From NCBI RefSeq assembly GCF_021922925.1, contig NZ_CP040786.1, positions 62,001-126,000 of the forward strand: a stretch of DNA of 64,000 nucleotides, written 5' to 3'. This stretch comes from Clavibacter phaseoli. GTDB lineage: Bacteria; Actinomycetota; Actinomycetes; Actinomycetales; Microbacteriaceae. The translations under genes were made by a program, and so were the position numbers. Positions within the stretch are counted from its first letter, which is position 1; every line of letters begins with the position of its first letter. The notes below the pieces were generated by a model. The model was not told where the DNA came from and made no database searches. It saw nothing but the letters and a program-made list of their open reading frames with translations. This document shows positions 1 to 8,780 of the stretch, piece after piece.

Positions 1-1
1 C

Positions 2-304
2 ACGGCCACCCGCATCCAGGACATCGTGTTCGCCTGCGACGCCGGCATGGGCTCGTCCGCCATGGGCGCCTCCGTGCTCCGCAACAAGATGAAGAAGGCC
101 GGCGTCACCGACGTCACGGTCGTCAACAAGGCGATCGCGGCCCTCGACGGCACGGCCGACCTCGTGATCACGCAGCGCGAGCTCACCGACCGGGCCCGCC
201 AGAAGAGCCCGTCCTCGGAGCACGTCTCCGTCGACAACTTCATGAACTCGCCGCGCTACGACGAGATCGTGGAGCTGGTCCAGAAGCAGCGCTCGGACAG
301 CTGA
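2..304 (+). CDS. mtlA: PTS mannitol transporter, IIB domain (3' end of gene)
   Basis: This is the C-terminal end of the mannitol-specific enzyme II, which phosphorylates mannitol during uptake across the membrane. The reading frame is already open at base 2, so the gene is cut by the window edge and its membrane IIC part lies upstream. Visible here is the IIB phospho-acceptor loop FACDAGMGSSAMGA, whose cysteine takes phosphate from the IIA protein. The stop is at 302-304. Next, 112 bp downstream, is the separate IIA gene, so the permease is IICB with a free IIA. The spacer contains a GC hairpin at about 312-334 that may set the ratio of the two products. The identification is secure; the true start is not visible. 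Confidence 0.93.
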   Translation, partial: TATRIQDIVFACDAGMGSSAMGASVLRNKMKKAGVTDVTVVNKAIAALDGTADLVITQRELTDRARQKSPSSEHVSVDNFMNSPRYDEIVELVQKQRSDS

Positions 305-416
305 TCACCCCGGGTCCGCCCCTGGGGCGGACCCCCGCACCACCGCACCGCGGGGGCCGGGCCATGCTGGAAGGCGCAGCCCGGCCCCCGCACCACGCAC
401 ACACGTCAGGAGCACC

Positions 417-854
417 ATGTCGAACGTCCTCGAACCCGCCCAGATCCGCGTCGGCGGAACCGCGTCGAACGTGGAGGAGGCCATCGCCGAGGCGGCGGCC
501 ATCCTCGTCGCCGCGGGCGCCGTCACCCCCGAGTACGAGGGGTTCATGCGCGAGCGCGAGACGAGCGTCTCGACCTACATGGGCAACCTCCTCGCGATCC
601 CGCACGGCACCAACGAGGGCAAGGACACGATCCTCGACTCGGCGCTCTCCTTCATCCGCTACGACGCCCCCATCGACTGGGCGGGCAACGAGGTGCGCTT
701 CGTCGTCGGCATCGCCGGCAAGGACAACGGCCACCTCGAGATCCTCAGCAAGATCGCGATCATCTTCAGCGACGACGACGAGGTGCAGAAGCTCCTCGAC
801 GCCCCCGACGCCGAGGCGCTGTACGCCCTCCTGGCCGAGGTGAACGAGGCGTGA
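417..854 (+). CDS. mtlF: PTS mannitol transporter subunit IIA
   Basis: This 145-residue cytoplasmic protein carries phosphate from HPr to the IIB domain of the mannitol permease. The phosphorylated histidine is His63 in the motif LLAIPHGT, which is typical of the mannitol/fructose IIA family, and the length is that of a stand-alone IIA. The ATG at 417 is preceded by a good Shine-Dalgarno sequence (AGGAG, about 405-410). The stop overlaps the next gene by 4 bp (GTGA), indicating translational coupling with mtlD. The context (mtlA, mtlF, mtlD) makes this a standard mannitol catabolic operon. Confidence 0.93.
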   Translation: MSNVLEPAQIRVGGTASNVEEAIAEAAAILVAAGAVTPEYEGFMRERETSVSTYMGNLLAIPHGTNEGKDTILDSALSFIRYDAPIDWAGNEVRFVVGIAGKDNGHLEILSKIAIIFSDDDEVQKLLDAPDAEALYALLAEVNEA

Positions 855-2020
855 AGGCCGTCCACTTCGGCGCCGGCAACATCGGCCGAGGCTTCGTCGG
901 GCTGATCCTGCACGAGGCCGGCTACGAGGTCGTGTTCGCCGACGTCAACGCCGAGCTCATCGGGCACCTGGCCGCCGCCGACTCCTACCGCGTCACCGAG
1001 GTCGGCCCGCACGCGCGCGACTGGACCGTCACGGGCTTCCGCGCGATCGACAGCGCGGCGGACGGCGAGTCGCTCATCCGGGAGATCGCGACCGCCGACG
1101 TCGTGACCACCGCGGTGGGCCCCAACATCCTCCGCTTCGTCGCGCCGGCGATCGCCGCGGGCCTCCGCGCGCGCTCCGCCGACCTCGGCCCCGTCGCCGT
1201 CATGGCGTGCGAGAACGCGATCAACGCGACGGACACCCTCCGTGCCGAGATCTCCACGGCGCTCGGCGACGACGCGGACGCGCTCGCCCGCGCGGTCTTC
1301 GCGAACACGGCCGTCGACCGCATCGTGCCGAACCAGGATCCCGCCGCGGGCCTCGACGTGACCGTCGAGGACTTCTCGGAGTGGGTCGTGGAGCGCACGC
1401 CGTTCGGCGACGCCGTGCCCGAGATCGCCGGCGCCACGTTCGTCGATGACCTCGCGCCCTACATCGAGCGGAAGCTCTTCACCGTGAACACGGGCCACGC
1501 GACCGTCGCCTACCACGGCTACGCCCGCGGCGCCGTGAGCCAGTCGGACGCGATGGCGATCCCCGAGGTCGCCGACGAGGTGCGCCAGGTCCTCGAGGAG
1601 ACGAGCGCGCTGCTCGTCGCGAAGCACGGCCTCGACGAGGCCGAGCAGGCGGCGTACCGCGCGAAGAACCTCGCGCGCTTCGCCAACGCGGCCCTCGCGG
1701 ACACGGTCGAGCGCGTCGGCCGCCAGCCGCTGCGCAAGCTCTCCCGCGAGGAGCGCTTCGTGGGTCCGGCCTCGCAGCTCGCCGAGCGCGGGATGCCGCA
1801 CGAGGCCCTCGTGCGCGCGATGGGGCAGGCGCTCCGCTTCGACCCCGCGGGCGACCCGCAGGCGCTCGAGCTGCAGGGGCTGCTCGCGACGGACACGGCC
1901 GCCGACCTCGTCCGCCGCGTGACGGGCCTCGACGACCAGCACCCGCTGACGGCCGACCTCGTCGCCGTCGTCGACGCCGCGCAGGCCGACCGCCGCAGCG
2001 CGCCGCGCCACCGCGCGTAG
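851..2020 (+). CDS. mtlD: Mannitol-1-phosphate 5-dehydrogenase
   Basis: The enzyme oxidises mannitol 1-phosphate to fructose 6-phosphate with NAD+, feeding imported mannitol into glycolysis. The 389-residue product has the family's usual length and starts with the dinucleotide-binding signature [13 protein letters not shown] (residues 5-17). The long-chain dehydrogenase core [10 protein letters not shown] lies around residues 210-220. Translation starts at the GTG at 851, which overlaps the mtlF stop (GTGA). The gene ends just before a perfect hairpin at 2046-2075, so it is the last gene of the mtl operon. Confidence 0.95.
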   Translation: MKAVHFGAGNIGRGFVGLILHEAGYEVVFADVNAELIGHLAAADSYRVTEVGPHARDWTVTGFRAIDSAADGESLIREIATADVVTTAVGPNILRFVAPAIAAGLRARSADLGPVAVMACENAINATDTLRAEISTALGDDADALARAVFANTAVDRIVPNQDPAAGLDVTVEDFSEWVVERTPFGDAVPEIAGATFVDDLAPYIERKLFTVNTGHATVAYHGYARGAVSQSDAMAIPEVADEVRQVLEETSALLVAKHGLDEAEQAAYRAKNLARFANAALADTVERVGRQPLRKLSREERFVGPASQLAERGMPHEALVRAMGQALRFDPAGDPQALELQGLLATDTAADLVRRVTGLDDQHPLTADLVAVVDAAQADRRSAPRHRA

Positions 2021-2045
2021 CGGACGCGCCGGAGGCAGGACCCGC

Positions 2046-2075
2046 ACGGGCCGGACGGGCGACCGTCCGGCCCGT
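2046..2075 (+). terminator. Rho-independent-type terminator of the mtl operon
   Basis: A perfect 13-bp GC-rich stem (2046-2058 with 2063-2075) is closed by a GCGA tetraloop 25 bp after the mtlD stop. No U-tract follows, as is common in actinobacteria. Confidence 0.75.
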
Positions 2076-2129
2076 CGTGCGTCCCGCTAGCGCAGGATCC
2101 GCGGATCCGGCCGCGACACGCGGGGAGAA

Positions 2130-2158
2130 TTGCGACACGCCCGGGGATGCCGTACTCT
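2130..2158 (+). promoter_or_regulatory. Sigma-70-type promoter of the infA-rplQ operon
   Basis: A -35 box TTGCGA (2130-2135) and a -10 box TACTCT (2153-2158) are separated by exactly 17 bp. The predicted transcript starts near 2165, giving about a 100-nt leader before infA. The same -10 hexamer and spacing recur before rplM. Confidence 0.7.
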
Positions 2159-2263
2159 CGACCCTTGGTGCTCAGCCGCCTCCCGGCGTGCCGTGGCACC
2201 TGCGCCTCACCATGATGCGCATCCGCACGAACAGCAGACACCACCTCTAGCGACAGTGAGTAT

Positions 2264-2485
2264 ATGGCCAAGAAAGACGGCGTCATCGAGATCGAAGGCG
2301 GAGTTGTCGAAGCTCTGCCGAACGCGATGTTCCGCGTTGAGCTGAGCAACGGGCACAAGGTCCTCGCCCACATCTCGGGCAAGATGCGTCAGCACTACAT
2401 CCGCATCCTCCCCGAGGACCGCGTGATCGTGGAGCTGAGCCCGTACGACCTCACCCGCGGCCGGATCGTCTACCGCTACAAGTAG
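2264..2485 (+). CDS. infA: Translation initiation factor IF-1
   Basis: IF-1 binds the ribosomal A site during initiation and assists IF-2 and IF-3. The 73-residue protein is a single S1/OB-fold domain, with the family-typical sequences [12 protein letters not shown] at the start and GRIVYRYK at the end. It is the first gene of a conserved run (infA-rpmJ-rpsM-rpsK-rpoA-rplQ) and lies about 100 nt downstream of the promoter at 2130-2158. No strong Shine-Dalgarno sequence precedes the ATG; the region just upstream is AT-rich (GTGAGTAT). Length and sequence are fully typical. Confidence 0.97.
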
Positions 2486-2558
2486 GCCTGCTGCACAAGG
2501 AACGGCCCCGCATCCGCGGTGGCACGAGGCCAGCGAGAACCGAAAGCAAGGAAGCATC

Positions 2559-2672
2559 ATGAAGGTCAACCCCAGCGTCAAGAGGATCTGCGAGAAGTGC
2601 AAGGTCATCCGACGCAACGGCCGCGTGCGCGTCATCTGCGAGAACCCGCGCCACAAGCAGGTCCAGGGCTAG
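2559..2672 (+). CDS. rpmJ: 50S ribosomal protein L36
   Basis: A 37-residue basic protein of the large subunit. It begins [14 protein letters not shown] and ends NPRHKQVQG. The conserved zinc ribbon is present (Cys-x2-Cys near the start, then a Cys and a His near the end), so this is the zinc-binding form. It is preceded by an AAGGAAG Shine-Dalgarno sequence. Its position between infA and rpsM is the conserved bacterial order. It is too short for most gene-finding cut-offs. Confidence 0.96.
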   Translation: MKVNPSVKRICEKCKVIRRNGRVRVICENPRHKQVQG

Positions 2673-2826
2673 TCAGCACGACCGCACGGCACCACCCGCA
2701 CCACCAGAAGAAGAACGACAGCAGCGCCGGAAGCCGGGGTCCTGAGGGATCCGGGGGACACCATCGGTCGGAGGCCGATGCACAGGCTCTGCTGCAGACC
2801 TCCACTCATCACCAGGAGAAGCCTCA

Positions 2827-3201
2827 ATGGCACGTCTAGCAGGCGTCGACCTCCCGCGCGACAAGCGCGTCGAGATCGCACTCACGTACATCTACGGCGT
2901 CGGCCGCACCTCGAGCGTCAAGACCCTCGAGGACACCGGCATCGACAAGAACATCCGCGTCAAGGACCTGAGCGACGACCAGCTCATCGCCCTCCGCGAC
3001 TACATCGACGGGAACTTCAAGGTGGAGGGCGACCTCCGCCGCGAGGTGGCCGCCGACATCCGCCGCAAGGTCGAGATCGGCAGCTACGAGGGCATCCGCC
3101 ACCGCCGCGGCCTCCCTGTCCACGGGCAGCGCACGAAGACCAACGCTCGCACCCGCAAGGGCCCGAAGCGCACCGTAGCCGGCAAGAAGAAGGCGCGCTA
3201 G
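2827..3201 (+). CDS. rpsM: 30S ribosomal protein S13
   Basis: S13 lies in the head of the small subunit and contacts L5 and tRNA. The 124-residue product starts [24 protein letters not shown] and has the conserved basic tail [19 protein letters not shown] near its end. Length is standard. The ATG at 2827 follows an AGGAGAAG Shine-Dalgarno sequence. It is the third gene of the infA-rplQ operon; the 154-bp gap to rpmJ carries no gene I can support. Confidence 0.98.
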   Translation: MARLAGVDLPRDKRVEIALTYIYGVGRTSSVKTLEDTGIDKNIRVKDLSDDQLIALRDYIDGNFKVEGDLRREVAADIRRKVEIGSYEGIRHRRGLPVHGQRTKTNARTRKGPKRTVAGKKKAR

Positions 3202-3248
3202 GCCCCGCGGCCCGCGCCTCTCGCCACCCGTAGACACAGGAGAATTCC

Positions 3249-3647
3249 ATGGCAGCACCCAAGTCGGCCGTTCGCAAGCCGCGCCGCAAGGACAAGAAGA
3301 ACATCGCCGTGGGCCAGGCCCACATCAAGAGCACCTTCAACAACACCATCGTCTCGATCACGGACCCCACCGGTGCCGTCATCAGCTGGGCGTCCTCGGG
3401 CGTCGTCGGCTACAACGGCTCGCGCAAGTCGACGCCGTTCGCCGCGCAGCTCGCCGCCGAGTCGGCCGCCCGCCAGGCGCAGGAGCACGGCATGAAGAAG
3501 GTCGACGTGTTCGTCAAGGGACCCGGCTCCGGCCGTGAGACCGCGATCCGCTCGCTCCAGGCCGCCGGCCTCGAGGTGGGCTCGATCAACGACGTCACCC
3601 CGCAGGCGCACAACGGCTGCCGCCCGCCCAAGCGCCGCCGCGTCTAG
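3249..3647 (+). CDS. rpsK: 30S ribosomal protein S11
   Basis: S11 forms part of the platform of the small subunit near the decoding site. The 132-residue protein shows the family core [19 protein letters not shown] and the universally conserved C-terminus [18 protein letters not shown]. Its N-terminus ([18 protein letters not shown]) is basic and lineage-variable. It starts at ATG 3249 after AGGAGAATTCC and lies between rpsM and rpoA as in most bacteria. Confidence 0.98.
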
Positions 3648-3808
3648 CTCGCGCTGATCGGCCGCTGCCGTCCCGCTCCACCAGGAGGGGACGGCGTCGG
3701 CCGATCCGCCGTGTGTCCGATCGACCAATTCACTACCCGCCCGGGCCGCCACCCGGGGGGCATCGCAGGCGTCATATAGCGGACGCCTCGCCGAAAGGAA
3801 ACAACACA

Positions 3809-4804
3809 GTGCTCATTGCGCAGCGCCCCACCCTCACCGAGGAGTCCATCTCGGAGTTCCGCTCGCGGTTCGTCATCGAGCCGCTCGAGCCCGGCTTCGG
3901 CTACACGCTCGGCAACTCGCTCCGCCGCACCCTCCTCTCGTCCATCCCCGGCGCGGCCGTCACCAGCATCCGGATCGACGGCGTGCTGCACGAGTTCAGC
4001 ACCGTCCCCGGCGTGAAGGAGGACGTGACCGAGATCATCCTCAACATCAAGGGCCTCGTCGTCTCCAGCGAGCACGACGAGCCGATCACCGCGTACCTGC
4101 GCAAGCAGGGTGCGGGCCAGGTCACGGCCGCCGACATCTCGGCTCCGGCCGGCGTCGAGATCCACAACCCCGAGCTCGTCATCGCCACGCTCAACGAGAA
4201 GGCGAAGTTCGAGCTGGAGCTGACGATCGAGCGCGGCCGCGGCTACGTCTCGGCCACCCAGAACCGCAGCGAGTTCAGCGAGGCCGGCCAGATCCCGGTC
4301 GACTCGATCTACTCGCCCGTGCTCAAGGTCACCTACCGCGTCGAGGCCACCCGCGCCGGCGAGCGCACCGACTTCGACCGCCTCGTGGTCGACGTCGAGA
4401 CCAAGTCGGCCATCACGCCGCGCGACGCCATCGCGTCCGCCGGTCGCACGCTCACCGAGCTGTTCGGCCTGGCGCGCGAGCTCAACTCGGCCGCCGAGGG
4501 CATCGAGATCGGCCCCGCGCCGGTCGACGCCGTCCTCAGCTCCGAGCTGTCGATGCCCATCGAGGACCTCGACCTCTCGGTGCGGTCGTACAACTGCCTC
4601 AAGCGCGAGGGCATCAACAACGTCAGCGAGCTCGTCGCCCTCTCGGAGACGCAGCTCATGAACATCCGCAACTTCGGACAGAAGTCGGTGGATGAGGTCA
4701 AGGACAAGCTGGTCGAGCTCGGTCTGTCGCTGAAGGACGCCGTCCCCGGCTTCGACGGCGCGCACTACTACAGCTACGACGAGGACGAGACCACCACCAA
4801 CTGA
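3809..4804 (+). CDS. rpoA: DNA-directed RNA polymerase subunit alpha
   Basis: The alpha subunit nucleates assembly of RNA polymerase and contacts UP elements and activators. The open frame extends upstream to 3713, but the GTG at 3809 is the likely start. It follows GAAAGGAAACAACACA and gives the family N-terminus [12 protein letters not shown], for 331 residues. The N-terminal dimerisation domain covers roughly residues 10-230 (motif [15 protein letters not shown]). The C-terminal domain, with its helix-hairpin-helix-like fold, spans about 250-315. A short acidic tail ([11 protein letters not shown]) closes the protein. It sits between rpsK and rplQ in the standard order. Confidence 0.97.
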   Translation: MLIAQRPTLTEESISEFRSRFVIEPLEPGFGYTLGNSLRRTLLSSIPGAAVTSIRIDGVLHEFSTVPGVKEDVTEIILNIKGLVVSSEHDEPITAYLRKQGAGQVTAADISAPAGVEIHNPELVIATLNEKAKFELELTIERGRGYVSATQNRSEFSEAGQIPVDSIYSPVLKVTYRVEATRAGERTDFDRLVVDVETKSAITPRDAIASAGRTLTELFGLARELNSAAEGIEIGPAPVDAVLSSELSMPIEDLDLSVRSYNCLKREGINNVSELVALSETQLMNIRNFGQKSVDEVKDKLVELGLSLKDAVPGFDGAHYYSYDEDETTTN

Positions 4805-4856
4805 TCCGTCCGGCCTCGGCCGTACGCCCTCTTTCGACACCTACGGAGACAAGACC

Positions 4857-5429
4857 ATGCCCAAGCCCACCAAGGGTCCCCGCCTCGGAGGCGGCCCGGC
4901 GCACGAGCGCCTCATGCTCGCGAACCTGGCCCAGAGCCTCTTCGAGCACAAGTCCATCAAGACGACCGAGACGAAGGCCAAGCGCCTGCGTCCCGTCGCG
5001 GAGCGCCTCGTGACGTTCGCCAAGCGCGGCGACCTGCACGCCCGCCGCCGCGTCATGGGGGTCATCCCCTCGAAGAGCGTCGTGCACGAGCTCTTCACGG
5101 AGATCGCGCCCCTCGTCGCCGAGCGCGACGGCGGCTACACCCGCATCACGAAGCTCGGCTTCCGCAAGGGCGACAACGCCCCCATGGTGCAGATCGAGCT
5201 CGTGCTCGAGCCCGTGACCCCGAAGGTGCGCTCCTCGCGCACCTCCACCGCGACGGCTCCGGCCGCTGCGGCCCCGGTCGCCGAGGCGCCCGCGGAGGAG
5301 TCCGAGGCGTCCGAGGTCCCCGTCGAGGAGACCGACGCCGTCGAGCACACCGACGCGACCCCCGCGGAGACGACCGACGAGGCCGCCGCCGAGGTCGAGG
5401 CCGACGCCGCGGAGAAGTCCGACAAGTAG
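4857..5429 (+). CDS. rplQ: 50S ribosomal protein L17 with acidic C-terminal tail
   Basis: L17 lies near the exit tunnel of the large subunit. Residues 1 to about 118 are a normal L17 domain ([20 protein letters not shown], then [20 protein letters not shown]). From about residue 125 the protein continues in a low-complexity tail rich in Ala, Glu, Thr and Val up to residue 190, so it is about 70 residues longer than the usual protein. Similar tails occur in other actinobacterial L17 proteins; their function is not known to me. It is the last gene of the infA operon, followed at once by a terminator hairpin. Confidence 0.96.
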   Translation: MPKPTKGPRLGGGPAHERLMLANLAQSLFEHKSIKTTETKAKRLRPVAERLVTFAKRGDLHARRRVMGVIPSKSVVHELFTEIAPLVAERDGGYTRITKLGFRKGDNAPMVQIELVLEPVTPKVRSSRTSTATAPAAAAPVAEAPAEESEASEVPVEETDAVEHTDATPAETTDEAAAEVEADAAEKSDK

Positions 5430-5442
5430 CACCGCACCATCC

Positions 5443-5479
5443 CGAGAGCCCCCGCCGCCCTGCGCGTCGGGGGCTCTCG
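5443..5479 (+). terminator. Terminator of the infA-rplQ operon
   Basis: A perfect 12-bp inverted repeat (5443-5454 with 5468-5479) lies 13 bp after the rplQ stop. GC-rich stem, 13-nt loop, no U-tract. Confidence 0.75.
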
Positions 5480-5518
5480 TGCGTCCGGGCGGCCTCGGGC
5501 GGCCCGCGCGCGCCCCGG

Positions 5519-5524
5519 TACCCT
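5519..5524 (+). promoter_or_regulatory. -10 box for leaderless transcription of the GNAT gene
   Basis: TACCCT ends exactly 6 nt before the ATG at 5531, so transcription should begin at or next to the start codon. There is no Shine-Dalgarno sequence. Confidence 0.55.
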
Positions 5525-5530
5525 GGACGG

Positions 5531-6622
5531 ATGACCGACACGAGCGCCACCCTGCCGGACGATCCCTCCTCCACCGCCGCCATCCCCCTGCCCGAGGGGC
5601 CGGAGGGGATCACCTGGCGCGCCGCGTCCCTCGACGACGTCGACGCGCTCGTCGAGCTCCAGGGCCTCCTGGCCGACGCCGACCACCCGGATCACGGCCC
5701 CACCCGCGACGAGGTCGCCATGTCCATGGGCTTCTCCTACGTCGACCTGGCGCGCGACGCGATCGTCGCCGTCGACGCGGACGGCCGCCTGGCGGCCGAG
5801 GGCTCCGCGATCGTCAAGCCCGACGACGAGAGCGTCGTGCGCGGCCACATCTCCGGCGGCGTCCGTCCCGACCTCCGTCGGCGCGGCATCGGCGCGCGCC
5901 TCCTCGACTGGCAGGTCGCGCGGGCGACCCAGGCGCTCGAGACGGCCCAGCCCGCGGATCACGTCGAGGGCCCCGTGCCCACCCGCATGGGCCTCGAGTT
6001 CCCCGACGACTCCGCCGGCGCGACCGCCCTCGCGACGTCGCGCGGCTTCACGCCCAGCCGCTACTTCGTCGAGATGCACCGCGACCTCCGGGCGGAGCTG
6101 CCCGACGTGCCGGCGCCCGAGGGCCTCAGGCTGATCCCCGTCACGCGGGAGTGGTGGGAGCGCACGCGCCTCGCCAAGAACGAGGTGTTCCGCGACCACT
6201 GGGGTTCCGAGCCCATCAGCGTCGAGCGCTGGGAGGCCTTCCTCTCGCTGCCGACCGCGCGCGACGACCTCTCGGTGATCGCCGTGACGGGCGACGACGA
6301 CGACGCGCTTGTCGCGGGCTTCGCCATGGCCGAGGTCACGCCGGAGAACTGGGAGCGGGCCGGCTACACGTCCGCCTACATCGCCCTCGTCGGCGTGCGT
6401 CGCGAGTTCCGCGGCCGCCGCCTCGCCCAGGCGCTCCTCTCCGCCGCCCTCGCGGGGTTCCGCGCCGAGGGCGTCCAGCGCGCCGTGCTCGACGTGGACT
6501 CCGACAGCCCCACGGGCGCACTGGACCTGTACGAGCACCTCGGCTTCACGCAGGCGAGCCGCTCGGCCGTGTACGAGCGCGAGGTCGGCACGACGCGTCC
6601 GCGGGGATCCGCCGGCCGATGA
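5531..6622 (+). CDS. Double-domain GNAT family acetyltransferase
   Basis: This 363-residue protein holds two GNAT (acetyl-CoA dependent N-acetyltransferase) repeats. The acetyl-CoA binding loop of the first is VRPDLRRRGIGARLL (around residue 112-126). That of the second is VRREFRGRRLAQALL (around residue 289-303), followed by the typical DVDSDSPTGALDLYEHLGF. The overall plan resembles MshD-like tandem GNAT proteins, but the substrate cannot be told from sequence. Its stop overlaps the truA start by 4 bp (ATGA), so the two are co-transcribed. The start at ATG 5531 is supported by the TACCCT box 6 nt upstream. Mycothiol synthase proper is possible but not specifically supported. Confidence 0.8.
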   Translation: MTDTSATLPDDPSSTAAIPLPEGPEGITWRAASLDDVDALVELQGLLADADHPDHGPTRDEVAMSMGFSYVDLARDAIVAVDADGRLAAEGSAIVKPDDESVVRGHISGGVRPDLRRRGIGARLLDWQVARATQALETAQPADHVEGPVPTRMGLEFPDDSAGATALATSRGFTPSRYFVEMHRDLRAELPDVPAPEGLRLIPVTREWWERTRLAKNEVFRDHWGSEPISVERWEAFLSLPTARDDLSVIAVTGDDDDALVAGFAMAEVTPENWERAGYTSAYIALVGVRREFRGRRLAQALLSAALAGFRAEGVQRAVLDVDSDSPTGALDLYEHLGFTQASRSAVYEREVGTTRPRGSAGR

Positions 6623-7623
6623 CCGACGTCGACGGGACGGAGCCCGCCGGCGCGCGCCTCCGGATCGACGTCGCGTACGACGGCACGGGCTTCGCCGGTT
6701 GGGCCAAGCAGCCCGGGCTGCGCACCGTGCAGGGCGCCCTCGAGGACGCGCTCGCGCAGCTGCTCGCGCGCACGCCGCCCGCGCCGACGCTCGTCGTCGC
6801 CGGGCGCACCGACGCGGGCGTGCACGCGACGGGCCAGGTCGCGCACCTGGACATCACGGACGCGCAGATCGCGTCCCTCGACCGGCCGCCGCGGGGTCGC
6901 GCGGCGGCCGGCGACGCGGGGGAGGGGCCGCACGTCCCGTCCGCCGAGCGCGCCGCCGCGGCCCTCGCGCGCCGGATGAACGGCGTGCTCGGCGCCCGGT
7001 CCGACGTCGTGGTGCTCGCCTGCGCGCCCGCGCCCGACGGGTTCGACGCGCGCTTCTCCGCGACGTGGCGGGCGTACCGCTACCGGATCTCCGACGCCTC
7101 CGGCCCCCGCGACCCGCTGCAGCGCCACCGCACGGTCGAGGTCCCGGTCGCGCTGGACGCCGCGGTGCTGCAGGAGGCGGCCGACGCCCTCCTCGGCCTC
7201 CACGACTTCGCCGCGTACTGCAAGCCGCGCGAGGGGGCGTCGACCATCCGCACCCTGCAGGAGCTGACCTGGACCCGCGCGGCGGACGGGGCGCTCGAGG
7301 CCCGGGTCCGGGCGGACGCCTTCTGCCACAGCATGGTGCGCGCGCTCGTCGGCGCGTGCGTCGCGGCGGCGGCCGGGCGCGTCGCCGTCGCGCGGCTCCG
7401 CGAGCTGCTCGAGGTCCGCGAGCGGACGAGCGAGTTCACCGTGATGCCCGCCCGCGGCTTGGTGCTCGAGCGCGTCGGCTACCCGGCGGACGGCGACCTC
7501 GCGGCGCGGAACGAGATCACGCGCGCCCGGCGGGCGGCGCACGAGGTGGACGCCATCGCCGAGGGCGCCGCGGCGGCCGCGCGCGACCTCGCCCGGCTGG
7601 CCGACACGCCCGGGATTGCCTGA
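6619..7623 (+). CDS. truA: tRNA pseudouridine(38-40) synthase
   Basis: TruA converts uridines 38-40 in the anticodon stem-loop of many tRNAs to pseudouridine. The catalytic aspartate is Asp65 in [13 protein letters not shown], and the N-terminal motif [17 protein letters not shown] is characteristic. At 334 residues the protein is longer than the roughly 260-270 of E. coli. The extra length includes a charged Gly/Arg-rich insert at about residues 90-110 ([15 protein letters not shown]) and an Ala-rich tail. It starts at ATG 6619, overlapping the acetyltransferase stop. The rplM promoter's -35 box lies across the truA stop codon. Confidence 0.94.
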   Translation: MTDVDGTEPAGARLRIDVAYDGTGFAGWAKQPGLRTVQGALEDALAQLLARTPPAPTLVVAGRTDAGVHATGQVAHLDITDAQIASLDRPPRGRAAAGDAGEGPHVPSAERAAAALARRMNGVLGARSDVVVLACAPAPDGFDARFSATWRAYRYRISDASGPRDPLQRHRTVEVPVALDAAVLQEAADALLGLHDFAAYCKPREGASTIRTLQELTWTRAADGALEARVRADAFCHSMVRALVGACVAAAAGRVAVARLRELLEVRERTSEFTVMPARGLVLERVGYPADGDLAARNEITRARRAAHEVDAIAEGAAAAARDLARLADTPGIA

Positions 7624-7644
7624 TCGTCCCGGATCGCGTACTCT
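7616..7644 (+). promoter_or_regulatory. Sigma-70-type promoter of rplM-rpsI
   Basis: TTGCCT (7616-7621) and TACTCT (7639-7644) are spaced 17 bp apart. The -35 box lies inside the end of truA. The predicted leader is about 125 nt long. The -10 hexamer is identical to that of the infA promoter. Confidence 0.7.
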
Positions 7645-7774
7645 GAACCGGTTGTCTGCACGCATGCGCGCGGCGACGTACAAGGTTGAGCCCTCCACCG
7701 GATGCGTTCTCGTCAGAACGCCCACGGAGCGGGATCCACGACCATCTCACCTCGAAAAGAAGGCAGTCAGATCA

Positions 7775-8221
7775 ATGACGCGCACCTATTCCCCCAAGGC
7801 CAGTGAGGTCCAGCACGACTGGGTCGTCATCGACGCCACGGACATCGTCCTCGGCCGTCTCGCCAGCCACGCCGCCGCGCTCCTGCGCGGCAAGCACAAG
7901 GCCACGTTCGCCCCCCACATGGACATGGGCGACTTCGTGATCATCGTCAACGCCGAGAAGGTGGCGCTCACGGGCCAGAAGCTCGAGAAGAAGCTGGCCT
8001 ACCGCCACTCCGGCTACCCGGGCGGCCTCACGGCCACCACCTACGTCGAGATGCTCGAGAAGCACCCCACGCGCGCGGTCGAGAAGGCCATCCGCGGCAT
8101 GCTGCCGAAGAACTCGCTGGGTGCGGCGCAGCTGAAGAAGCTCAAGGTCTACGCGGGCCCCGAGCACCCCCACGCTGCTCAGCAGCCCACCCCGTACACC
8201 CTCGGCCAGGTCGCTCAGTAG
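7775..8221 (+). CDS. rplM: 50S ribosomal protein L13
   Basis: L13 is an early-assembly protein of the large subunit. The frame is open from 7616, but the ATG at 7775 gives the family N-terminus [20 protein letters not shown] and the expected 148 residues, and is preceded by AAAAGAAGG. Conserved stretches are [18 protein letters not shown] and GMLPKNSLG. It is paired with rpsI 50 bp downstream, the near-universal bacterial arrangement. Confidence 0.97.
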   Translation: MTRTYSPKASEVQHDWVVIDATDIVLGRLASHAAALLRGKHKATFAPHMDMGDFVIIVNAEKVALTGQKLEKKLAYRHSGYPGGLTATTYVEMLEKHPTRAVEKAIRGMLPKNSLGAAQLKKLKVYAGPEHPHAAQQPTPYTLGQVAQ

Positions 8222-8271
8222 CTCCGGCTGCCGACAGCGACGACCAAAGACCTCAGAAGGAATCGAACCCA

Positions 8272-8757
8272 GTGGCTCAGATCTCAGACTCCCTCGACGT
8301 GGCTCCCGAGAGCTTCTCGACCGAGACCCCGAACGAGGAGGCCCCCAAGGCCCCCCGCGCGGTCCTCAACGTGTCCGGCGGCGCCGTCGGACGACGCAAG
8401 CAGGCCATCGCCCGCGTGCGCCTCGTCCCCGGCTCCGGCTCGATCACGGTCAACGGCCGTGAGTTCGCGGACTACTTCCCCAACAAGCTGCACCAGCAGC
8501 TCGTGAACGACCCGTTCAAGGTGCTCGACCTCCTCGGCAGCTACGACGTCGTCGCGCGCATCTCCGGCGGCGGCCCCTCCGGCCAGGCCGGCGCCCTGCG
8601 CCTCGGCATCGCCCGCGCCCTCAACGAGATCGACGAGGAGAACAACCGCGCCACGCTGAAGAAGAACGGCTTCCTCAGCCGCGACGCGCGCGTCAAGGAG
8701 CGCAAGAAGGCCGGACTCAAGAAGGCCCGCAAGGCGCCCCAGTTCTCGAAGCGCTAA
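8272..8757 (+). CDS. rpsI: 30S ribosomal protein S9
   Basis: S9 reaches the P-site tRNA with its C-terminal tail, which here ends in the conserved SKR ([12 protein letters not shown]). The S9 domain begins at about residue 38 ([17 protein letters not shown]), so the 161-residue protein carries an N-terminal extension of roughly 35 residues common in actinobacteria. The start is the GTG at 8272 after AGAAGGAATCGAACCCA. It is the second gene of the rplM operon; glmM follows after 23 bp. Confidence 0.97.
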   Translation: MAQISDSLDVAPESFSTETPNEEAPKAPRAVLNVSGGAVGRRKQAIARVRLVPGSGSITVNGREFADYFPNKLHQQLVNDPFKVLDLLGSYDVVARISGGGPSGQAGALRLGIARALNEIDEENNRATLKKNGFLSRDARVKERKKAGLKKARKAPQFSKR

Positions 8758-8780
8758 GGCGCTCGGGCACACCGGCAGCC

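Noticed and set aside
312-334. mtl operon attenuator or terminator between mtlA and mtlF
   Set aside because: A 10-bp hairpin is present, but mtlF and mtlD depend on the same operon and no promoter is visible after it; more likely an mRNA-stability element, so not listed as a terminator.
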